From an uncultured Cryptobacterium sp. (GTDB lineage Bacteria > Actinomycetota > Coriobacteriia > Coriobacteriales > Eggerthellaceae): a stretch of 34,038 nt of DNA. The DNA lies in the NCBI GenBank assembly GCA_900554685.1, contig USIG01000002.1, positions 1-34,038 on the forward strand, read 5' to 3'. A program made the position numbers and the translations under genes. The stretch's first letter is position 1. The number at the start of each line of letters is the position of its first letter. Positions 20,892 to 28,295 of this stretch are shown one piece after another. The notes below the pieces were generated by a model. The model was given only the letters and a program-made list of their open reading frames with translations, did no database searches and was not told where the DNA came from.

Positions 20892-23414
20892 TCACTCCTT
20901 GGTCTGTGCCTGCCATCCTAGCACAGCTTGTCCATAAGAAATGGATGCATCGTTCGGCGGCAGGTCTTTATTCATCGCCACCGTGAAACCACGTTCCTGC
21001 AACTGCGCGAGCGCGCGTTCGGTGAGATAGCGATTCATAAACACACCCCCTCCTAAAGCAACCAAAGATATACCATAAACACCACGAACCAATTCAGCTA
21101 AATCAACAATTGCGCGAACAAACGCATCGTGGAAACACTGCGCAATAAAGCCTTTAGGAAGACCTGCCTGGATATCATCAAGAAGGGCCTTAAACAAAGG
21201 CGCTGCATCCAAAAGCAAAACCGAGGTATCTTGTGCACTGCTTTTTTCAGTTGCAACATTTTTTATAAGCTCAATACGATACGCTTCTGAATGCTTTTCG
21301 CGTTGTTGTGCGGTAAGAGCAAAATCCCTGGTGTCTTCACCCTGGGCAAGATACGAATGGAGGCATGCCTCCAAAAGAATCGCTGCTTCCCCTTCATACT
21401 TTGGTTTTGTACAAATCCCTAAAAGAGCAGAAGCGGCATCGAACAAACGACCAACCGAAGAGCTCTGAGGGGAATTAATACCCTGCTCAATCATTCGATC
21501 AAGAACGGAAACCTCAGAAAGAGATGAGGTGATACATATTTGTGCAGCGGGATGATCAAGCAGGTCAAATGCCCATAAAGCACCATAGGCAATACGCGCT
21601 GGGTTTTTAATTGCAGCAGCACCGCCCGGTAGAGGAATATAGGCAAAGTTTGCAAAGCGCTCAAAAGCTTGCAAATTCGAAAGCAATACCTCGCCGCCCC
21701 AAAGCGCACCGTCAAGACCATAGCCTGTACCATCAAAAGCAAATCCACATACTGGACCTTCAAGATTATTCTCTCCCATAACAGAAAGGATATGCGCATG
21801 ATGATGTTGGACTTGCAAGACAGGAAGAGTTTGTTCGTGCGCCCATTTCGAAGTGAGATATTCAGGATGATAATCGCACACAATACGTTTGGGCTTTAGC
21901 CTGAAAAGCTGCTCGTAGCGCAAGCGTGTTTCTTGCCAGGCATCCATCACCGCCACGCTTTCCATATCTCCAATATGTTGGGAAACGAATGCTTGGTTTG
22001 CACGAACATACGTAAACGTATTCTTTTGTTCAGGGCCTACCGCGAGAAGCTCGTCGGGCTCTTTATACTCAGCGTACTCTTCATTGCTCTGCGTAAGCTG
22101 GTGGTCTTGCTGGTCTTCTTGGGAAGGTGCCGCACCATCTTCTTGGTGGGCGCAACCAGGCAGGGCAAGTGGCAGAGGCGCAAACCCTCTAGCGCGCCGT
22201 ACTAGCTGAACGATAGTTTCTTCGGAACCTTCAGCATTTAAGCCTATTGAAAGCACCCGCAAGACCGAGTCATCATAGCGCCCTTCAATAGCACGATCGT
22301 TAACCAAAAAGGCATCAGCTACCACACCAAGCTGAGAAAAAGCCTGCTTTTCATCAGTTACGATAGGTTCGTCGTGAATGTTTCCGGAAGTCATCACCAG
22401 CATTCCGCCAAATTCATGCAGAAGAAGATGCTGGACTGGCGTCGAGGGAAGCATTACTCCTAATTCTGGAAGAAGATCAGCTAGTCCCTGAGCAAAGGTT
22501 ACCTCGGGCCGTTTTTGCAGCAGCACAATCGGACGGCTAGGCTGAGTCAGTTGATATGCCTCCGCATCATTGACATAGCAAAAACGCCGAGCTTCCTCGA
22601 GAGAAGACACCATAACCGCAAACGCCTTACCCTCACGACGTTTTCTCTGGCGCAAGGTCGCAATTGCTGAAGCGTTAGTGGCATCGCAGACGAGATGGTA
22701 ACCACCAAGACCCTTCACTGCCACGATTTTGCCCGCACGAATCATTTCTACTGCATTTGCGATAAGCTCATCGCTTTTTTCCCGATCGTGCGCCCAGGTT
22801 ATATCGTTTTCTGTCAGAGGCGTCTTTAAATCAGAAGTTGCCCATCCAAGATGGGGGCCACATACAAAACAAGCATCTGGCTGGGCATGAAAACGCCTAT
22901 CAGCTGGATCATGATACTCGCGCTCACAATCGGGACACATGGTAAACGGTGCCATAGACGTTTGCGCGCGATCATAGGGCAAGTTGGTCATGATGGTAAA
23001 GCGAGGACCACAATTAGTGCAGTTGATAAAAGGATAATGATAGCGGCGGTTTTGAGGATCAAACAGCTCCTTTACGCACGCGTCACAGGTTGCTAAGTCC
23101 GGTGAGACTAAGGTAGTTGTTTGCGTTTCCTTATCTTGGGAAAATCTAATTTCGAATTGATCGAAGCCCTCAAGAGGTATTTCTTCAATGGCAATTTCTT
23201 TTACCTGAGCAGCTGCCGGAGCTGAATCGCTGAGTGCCACAATAAAAGCGTCAATATCACTACTGGCGCCCTCGGCGTGAACAATAACGCCTTCGACCGT
23301 ATTGATAACCCATCCCACAATGTGATGAGAACAAGCCTCACGATAGACAAAGGGGCGGAATCCCACCCCTTGTACAACGCCTGTTATGGTGAGTTTTACT
23401 GCCTCACGCTTCAT
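20892..23414 (-). CDS. hypF: Carbamoyltransferase HypF (hydrogenase maturation)
   Basis: HypF makes thiocarboxamide on HypE from carbamoyl phosphate and ATP, the source of the cyanide ligands. All domains are present in the 840 residues: acylphosphatase (VQGVGFRPFVYR, 14-25), two zinc fingers (CDAC 110-113 with CTNC 132-135, and CPDC 160-163 with CFVC 182-185), YrdC-like (VAVKGLGGYHLVCDA, KRREGKAFAVM, MTSGNIHDEP) and the Kae1-like C-terminus (VQHHHAH, GFAFDGTGYGLDG, LGGGVFMNRYL). It is longer than usual because of a Gln/Glu/Asp-rich linker of about 30 residues (421-453) before EPDELLAVG. Its ATG overlaps the pgi stop by four bases. hypE is not in the window. Confidence 0.96.
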   Translation of the reverse strand: MKREAVKLTITGVVQGVGFRPFVYREACSHHIVGWVINTVEGVIVHAEGASSDIDAFIVALSDSAPAAAQVKEIAIEEIPLEGFDQFEIRFSQDKETQTTTLVSPDLATCDACVKELFDPQNRRYHYPFINCTNCGPRFTIMTNLPYDRAQTSMAPFTMCPDCEREYHDPADRRFHAQPDACFVCGPHLGWATSDLKTPLTENDITWAHDREKSDELIANAVEMIRAGKIVAVKGLGGYHLVCDATNASAIATLRQRKRREGKAFAVMVSSLEEARRFCYVNDAEAYQLTQPSRPIVLLQKRPEVTFAQGLADLLPELGVMLPSTPVQHLLLHEFGGMLVMTSGNIHDEPIVTDEKQAFSQLGVVADAFLVNDRAIEGRYDDSVLRVLSIGLNAEGSEETIVQLVRRARGFAPLPLALPGCAHQEDGAAPSQEDQQDHQLTQSNEEYAEYKEPDELLAVGPEQKNTFTYVRANQAFVSQHIGDMESVAVMDAWQETRLRYEQLFRLKPKRIVCDYHPEYLTSKWAHEQTLPVLQVQHHHAHILSVMGENNLEGPVCGFAFDGTGYGLDGALWGGEVLLSNLQAFERFANFAYIPLPGGAAAIKNPARIAYGALWAFDLLDHPAAQICITSSLSEVSVLDRMIEQGINSPQSSSVGRLFDAASALLGICTKPKYEGEAAILLEACLHSYLAQGEDTRDFALTAQQREKHSEAYRIELIKNVATEKSSAQDTSVLLLDAAPLFKALLDDIQAGLPKGFIAQCFHDAFVRAIVDLAELVRGVYGISLVALGGGVFMNRYLTERALAQLQERGFTVAMNKDLPPNDASISYGQAVLGWQAQTKE

Positions 23415-25126
23415 GCATACACCACTTTCTTAAATGCTTTAGCTAATGCACGAATAGTGACCGCGGAATTATCGGGAAGATGAATGTGAACACAACGACG
23501 CCCACGTGATGACAAGATAGTAAAGTCACCTGATGCTTGCGCTTTGGCAAGCTCACCCAAACTCTGAGCACGGGGGTCGTCGATTTCTATATCTTTAGGC
23601 TCGTCGGCAGACAGGATAAGGAATACTCCCTTGTTGGGACCACCCTTATGGAGCTGACCAGTAGAGTGAAGATAACGAGGACCAATTTCCAAACACGAAG
23701 CAACGCCACAATGAGAGGCAACCGTGTGACGAATTTCCTCGATCGCTTCACGGCGTCCTTCACCAGCAAAGGGTAAAAAGGCGTTAAAGGAGAAGTAATC
23801 ACCTGGCTCAATACTGCCAAACAACGCACTCAAAACTGCATCAAGACTTGGCTCAGCCACCTTATCGCGCAAAGAATCAGAAACATGTACTTCAACCTTA
23901 CCAACCGGTACCGAATCCAAGCCATCTTGTACGAATTCTGGCTCGCGAGCACCCTCGGAAAGAATGTGGAGTACCTCTGCTTTAGCTACCGCTACGTCTG
24001 GCTGGTCAAACGGACAAACCTTCATAAGATAGCCAACCATCGCAATAGCATATTCCCACATAACAAAATGTGCGGCCAAATCCTCTACATTAAGCACTTT
24101 AAAATGCATCTGTGGAATAGCAGGATCCAAAAATTCAAGAGCATGGTTGAAGTTTTGGCGATCGTCCCATAAATCAGTTTTAGTGTTGTAGGTAATAACG
24201 GTACGATCTTTAGGATCTTCCTGTAAAACAAGGGAATCAACTTCAATGTTAGGTAAAATTCCATAGCCATTTTTACCTAAACTTTCAGCTACCAGCTGCT
24301 CTATCCATAAACCTAAAACACGACCGCGTTTTGGCGTAAAAAGCGAAAATTTATCGCGACCACGCTCATAGGTATCGAACAAAAACGCCGCCAAATTAGA
24401 AGCAGGATTATCAAGATCATCGCAAGCACACGCCAACTCAGCTTCGCGAGCGCTTTCGATAAGGGAAGAAATATCAATTCCTACAAGAGCGGCAGGAACA
24501 AGACCAAAAACCGAAAGGGCAGAATAGCGGCCTCCTACGGTAGGCTCACCTAAAAAGAGCTTTGCCCACCCTTCTTCACGGGCGCGCTTTTCCAACTCGG
24601 AACCAGGGTCAGTAATAGCAACCAAATGCTTTGGAATATCTTCTTTGGGAAGACTTTCCGCTAATACTTCACGTACCGCCTTCATGACCAAAGAAGGCTC
24701 GATCGTGCCGCCTGACTTTGAAGACTGAATAACCAAAGTATGCTCGGGATCACACTGAGACATAATCGTACGAACGCGCACAGGAGAAACCGAATCTAGT
24801 GTTTTGAAAGAAACAGAGGAAGAATCGGGCTTGTTGTATTTGGTAAGCGTCATAGGTGCCTGAGTCGAACCGCCCTGACCAATGAGCACCACGTCTTTTA
24901 AACCGCCCGCAATCATCTCATCGGCAAACGACTGAATCTCCTCAAGAGGATACGGAGGATTGGTAGCCAACGTTGCCCAGCCCATATATTCTTCAGCACA
25001 CGCTTGTGCATCTTCGGAAAAATTATAGAGGGTAGCATCCTTGCCCTGAATACGACTTGCAACCTTTCCGTCAACAAGCGCCTGAAGCGAAGGAGGATAT
25101 ATGCCCTGAATAGAAAAATCGATCAT
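23411..25126 (-). CDS. pgi: Glucose-6-phosphate isomerase
   Basis: Pgi interconverts glucose-6-phosphate and fructose-6-phosphate in glycolysis and gluconeogenesis. The 571-residue protein shows two SIS folds: VVLIGQGGSTQAPM and VIQSSKSGGTIEPSL (sugar-phosphate loop), then GEPTVGGRYSALSVFGLVPAALVGI (a version of the signature GGRxS..S..G), SLGKNGYGILPN and GPRYLHSTGQLHKGGPNKGVFL (catalytic His/Lys region). The ATG at 25126 (MIDFS) is preceded by AAGGA. The GTG at 25141 has no ribosome-binding site. The stop overlaps the hypF start (ATGA), an unusual link between central metabolism and hydrogenase maturation. Confidence 0.94.
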   Translation of the reverse strand: MIDFSIQGIYPPSLQALVDGKVASRIQGKDATLYNFSEDAQACAEEYMGWATLATNPPYPLEEIQSFADEMIAGGLKDVVLIGQGGSTQAPMTLTKYNKPDSSSVSFKTLDSVSPVRVRTIMSQCDPEHTLVIQSSKSGGTIEPSLVMKAVREVLAESLPKEDIPKHLVAITDPGSELEKRAREEGWAKLFLGEPTVGGRYSALSVFGLVPAALVGIDISSLIESAREAELACACDDLDNPASNLAAFLFDTYERGRDKFSLFTPKRGRVLGLWIEQLVAESLGKNGYGILPNIEVDSLVLQEDPKDRTVITYNTKTDLWDDRQNFNHALEFLDPAIPQMHFKVLNVEDLAAHFVMWEYAIAMVGYLMKVCPFDQPDVAVAKAEVLHILSEGAREPEFVQDGLDSVPVGKVEVHVSDSLRDKVAEPSLDAVLSALFGSIEPGDYFSFNAFLPFAGEGRREAIEEIRHTVASHCGVASCLEIGPRYLHSTGQLHKGGPNKGVFLILSADEPKDIEIDDPRAQSLGELAKAQASGDFTILSSRGRRCVHIHLPDNSAVTIRALAKAFKKVVYA

Positions 25127-25232
25127 TGGTCCTTCTTTCACATTTTTAGATATTTTAACAAAGGCCTTTGAACGCCCCGAGAAATGTAAGAATATTCCCC
25201 TATTTTTTGTTTCAATAGCTCCTTATGCGAAA

Positions 25233-25255
25233 AAAGCCCCGCTATGCGGGGCTTT
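25233..25255 (-). terminator. Terminator after tRNA-Phe
   Basis: AAAGCCCCGC pairs with GCGGGGCTTT across a 3-base loop, followed on the minus strand by a T-run (TTTTTTCG). It ends the purD - tRNA-Phe transcript and insulates pgi. The core AAAGCCCCG matches the terminator at 2286-2312. Confidence 0.9.
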
Positions 25256-25265
25256 AGAATCGAAA

Positions 25266-25341
25266 TGGTGGTCGGGGCGGGACTTGAACCCGCGACACGC
25301 GGATTTTCAATCCGCTGCTCTACCAGCTGAGCTACCCAACC
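25266..25341 (-). tRNA. tRNA-Phe: tRNA-Phe (anticodon GAA)
   Basis: The minus strand folds as a complete 76-base cloverleaf including encoded CCA. The acceptor stem is GGTTGGG/CCCGACC with discriminator A. The D stem is GCTC/GAGC and the anticodon stem GCGGA/TCCGC around loop TTGAAAA with GAA at 34-36. The T stem is GCGGG/CCCGC around TTCAAGT. It lies 68 bases behind purD in the same direction and just ahead of a strong terminator, so it may be cut from a purD transcript or have its own start. Confidence 0.98.
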
Positions 25342-25409
25342 AGTTACGCCTTATGTCTGACGCGAAACGAAATTGTACCGATTCTTTTTTAATCCGTCAA
25401 GTACAAATT

Positions 25410-26705
25410 TTAAGCATCCCACGCACTGCGGCCAAGAAGAGCGCGTTTTCCGATGTCACTGCGGAACTGCATATCTTCAAATTTGATGAGATTGCACGCT
25501 TCATAAGCACGATTACGAGCATCCTCAAATGTATCTCCAAGCGCTACCACGTTAAGAACACGACCTCCTGCGGTAATAAGCTCTCCATCATTGTTTAACG
25601 CTGTACCCGCATGGAAAACAATTACATCATCCATACGCTCGGCCTCTGAAACACCAAGGATTACCTTGCCCTTTTCATAAGAACCAGGATAGCCACCGCT
25701 TGCAAGCACAACGCTTACCGCCCACTTATTCGACCAAGACAGCTCGATATCTTCAGGTCGTCCTTGGGCAACCGCAAGCATAATTTCTACCAAATCACCC
25801 TGAAGGCGCGGAAGAACTACCTGGGTTTCAGGGTCTCCGAAACGGGCATTAAATTCCAAAACTTTAGGACCTTCTGGAGTGAGCATAAACCCACCATACA
25901 AACATCCTCGATAATCGTTTACGAAAGGATCTTTTGCTGTTGCGGCAGCGGCCGTTTCCATAATAGAAACCATTGCCGCCATTTCGTCATCGCTGACGAT
26001 AGGAACAGGAGAGTATACGCCCATACCGCCAGTGTTGGGACCAAGATCACCATCATAGGCACGTTTGTGATCTTGCGCGGGAGCCATACAAAATGCTTTT
26101 CCCTTTGAAACAAACGCAAGCAAAGAGCATTCGGGGCCGGTGAGCATTTCTTCAATAACCACGCGGCTTCCCGCTTCGCCAAACGTTCCGCTAAAGCATC
26201 CTTCAACAGCATCAAGAGCAGCATCAAGCGTTTCAGCAACAATAACACCTTTACCTGCTGCAAGACCGTCTGCTTTAACAACCAAAGGAGCACCGAGTTC
26301 CTCGCAGTAAGCGCGTGCTTCTGCGGCGTTTGTAAAGCTTGCATAGCGAGCGGTAGGAATGCCATTAGCTTCCATGAACTCTTTTGAATATGTTTTAGAT
26401 CCTTCGAGCTGTGCGCCCTGTGCATCCGGCCCAAACACCGGAATACCTTCCATGCGAATAATGTCGGCTACTCCTGCAACCAAAGGAGCTTCAGGACCTA
26501 TAACTACCAGTCCGATTTCATGATCCTTTGCAAATGAACAGAGAGCTTCGCCATCTTCGATATCAAGATTTTTTACATTCTGAGCAATTGAAGCAGTGCC
26601 TCCATTACCAGGAGCAACAAAGAGCTGGTCGCATTGAGAAGACTGAGAAAGCGCCCACGCAATGGCATGTTCGCGACCGCCGCCGCCAAGAACAAGAATG
26701 TTCAC
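25410..26705 (-). CDS. purD: Phosphoribosylamine-glycine ligase
   Basis: PurD makes glycinamide ribonucleotide from phosphoribosylamine, glycine and ATP, the second step of purine synthesis. The 431-residue ATP-grasp enzyme has MNILVLGGGGREHAIAWAL, VVIGPEAPLVAG, GPDAQGAQLEGSKTYSKEFM, VVKADGLAAGKGVIVA, then MLTGPECSLLAFVSKG, DGDLGPNTGGMGVYSP, LEFNARFGDPETQVVLPRL (metal ligands) and VVLASGGYPGSY. The start is GTG with AAAGG seven bases upstream. Its leader carries an inverted repeat (26730-26757). tRNA-Phe follows it. Confidence 0.97.
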   Translation of the reverse strand: MNILVLGGGGREHAIAWALSQSSQCDQLFVAPGNGGTASIAQNVKNLDIEDGEALCSFAKDHEIGLVVIGPEAPLVAGVADIIRMEGIPVFGPDAQGAQLEGSKTYSKEFMEANGIPTARYASFTNAAEARAYCEELGAPLVVKADGLAAGKGVIVAETLDAALDAVEGCFSGTFGEAGSRVVIEEMLTGPECSLLAFVSKGKAFCMAPAQDHKRAYDGDLGPNTGGMGVYSPVPIVSDDEMAAMVSIMETAAAATAKDPFVNDYRGCLYGGFMLTPEGPKVLEFNARFGDPETQVVLPRLQGDLVEIMLAVAQGRPEDIELSWSNKWAVSVVLASGGYPGSYEKGKVILGVSEAERMDDVIVFHAGTALNNDGELITAGGRVLNVVALGDTFEDARNRAYEACNLIKFEDMQFRSDIGKRALLGRSAWDA

Positions 26706-26729
26706 TGTTTTACCTTTCGCTTTGTAGAA

Positions 26730-26757
26730 AAGTTACTGCATCTTTCGTAAGTAACTT
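26730..26757 (-). promoter_or_regulatory. Inverted repeat in the purD leader (operator or attenuator)
   Basis: AAGTTACT (26730-26737) and AGTAACTT (26750-26757) are perfect 8-bp arms with a 12-base loop, 25 bases upstream of the purD start. On the minus strand the stem is followed by TTCT after the closing TT, a weak terminator shape. A further GTTACTG copy lies at 26775-26781, matching the one at 26732-26738. It could be a repressor site or an attenuator for purine control. Confidence 0.45.
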
Positions 26758-26814
26758 GCACTCTACGATATGTCGTTACTGTAAGAAACGTATGAAATTT
26801 CTCTTCCTTATATT

Positions 26815-26848
26815 AAAGCACCTCCGCAGAAACCTACGAAGGTGCTTT
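26815..26848 (-). terminator. Terminator between purA and purD
   Basis: AAAGCACCT pairs with AGGTGCTTT, with a partly paired loop (CG/CG inside), 37 bases beyond the purA stop. On the minus strand a short TTTAATAT follows; on the plus strand a TTTTTCTT tract. It probably ends the purA transcript so that purD has its own promoter. Confidence 0.75.
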
Positions 26849-26885
26849 TTCTTAAAGCTTATTCTCACCGAAAAAGCTCATCTTT

Positions 26886-28181
26886 TTAGCGAGATTCCCA
26901 ACCGTTGAAGATGGTTTGGTTTCTATCAGGACCTACCGCAATGAGGGAAGCATGAACACCCGTTACCTCTTCAAGATAGGTAACATAGCGCTGCGCATTA
27001 ACAGGAAGGTCTTCAAACTTCTTACAATCAGAAATATCGACGCCTTCCCAACCAGGAAGCTCCTCATAGATAGGAGTTACATTTTTAGGATAGATAACCG
27101 AATGCTGCATCGGGAAATAGTCGTAGCGAACACCGTCAGCCTCATATCCCACACAAACCTTAATAGTCGGCACACAGGAAAGCACGTCGAGCTTGGTAAG
27201 AGCCATATCGGTCATAGAATTTACTTCCACCGCATAGCGAGCCTGAACAGCATCAAACCAACCGCAGCGACGCTTACGACCCGTTGTAACGCCGTACTCG
27301 CCACCTACCTTGCACAACAATTCGCCTGTTTCATCATGAAGTTCGGTAGGGAAAGGACCAGAACCAACTCGCGTAATATAGGCCTTTGCGATACCTAATA
27401 CCTTGTCGATTGCCTTAGGTCCTACGCCAGAGCCCGTAGGAGCGCCGCCAGCGCAGCAGGAAGATGAGGTAACAAAAGGATAGGTGCCATGGTCGATATC
27501 AAGCATGGTACCCTGTGCACCTTCAAACAAGATGTTTTTGTTTTCGCGCAAGGCAGCATTGAGCATCTGGGTTGTTTCTGCCATATGCTTGCGCATAACC
27601 TCAGCATAAGGCAAATACATCTCACAGATCTGGTCAACCGTATAAGGTTTTAAGCCGTATATCTTGGTAAGGATTTGATTCTTGATAGCAAGGGCTGCTT
27701 CAAGCTTTTCACGGAAGATTTTCTCATCAAGCAAATCCTGAACACGAATACCGTTGCGGGCATATTTATCTTCATAAGCAGGACCGATACCGCGATTTGT
27801 CGTACCGATTTTATGTTTACCAAGATGACGTTCCGATGCACCATCTAAATCAATGTGGTAAGGCATAATGATATGAGCATCGCAAGAAATACGAAGACGA
27901 TCGCAAGGAAAACCAGTGTCTTCCAGCATCTTCATTTCCTCAACGAGAACTTTAGGGTCAATAACGCAACCATTACCAATAACAGGAGTGATGTGATCAT
28001 ACATTACCCCTGAAGGAATCAGATGGAGGGCAAGTTTGGTATCGCCATGGATTACCGTATGTCCGGCGTTATTTCCTCCTTGATATCGAACAACATAATC
28101 GTAATCACTCGAAATTAAGTCGGTGATTTTGCCTTTTCCCTCGTCGCCCCATTGAGCGCCAAGGAGAACCGTGCTTGGCAT
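26886..28181 (-). CDS. purA: Adenylosuccinate synthetase
   Basis: PurA joins aspartate to IMP using GTP, the first committed step to AMP; PurB finishes the conversion. The 431-residue protein has the family hallmarks: GAQWGDEGKGKITD (P-loop with catalytic Asp), GNNAGHTV (catalytic His), GTTNRGIGPAYEDK, LFEGAQGTMLDIDHGTYPFVTSS and RRCGWFDAV. GAAAGGA lies just upstream of the ATG at 28181; the longer frame to 28217 has no such site. A TACAAT box at 28248-28253 (minus) may be its -10. Confidence 0.97.
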   Translation of the reverse strand: MPSTVLLGAQWGDEGKGKITDLISSDYDYVVRYQGGNNAGHTVIHGDTKLALHLIPSGVMYDHITPVIGNGCVIDPKVLVEEMKMLEDTGFPCDRLRISCDAHIIMPYHIDLDGASERHLGKHKIGTTNRGIGPAYEDKYARNGIRVQDLLDEKIFREKLEAALAIKNQILTKIYGLKPYTVDQICEMYLPYAEVMRKHMAETTQMLNAALRENKNILFEGAQGTMLDIDHGTYPFVTSSSCCAGGAPTGSGVGPKAIDKVLGIAKAYITRVGSGPFPTELHDETGELLCKVGGEYGVTTGRKRRCGWFDAVQARYAVEVNSMTDMALTKLDVLSCVPTIKVCVGYEADGVRYDYFPMQHSVIYPKNVTPIYEELPGWEGVDISDCKKFEDLPVNAQRYVTYLEEVTGVHASLIAVGPDRNQTIFNGWESR

Positions 28182-28295
28182 GTAAGGTCCTTTCAATGTA
28201 TTGCTACCTAATTGCAAGGCTTAATAGTTGCGCTTGCACAAAGTTAGATTGTACGCGATAAATCAGTTAAAAACTGCTCTAACACAGGAATAATA

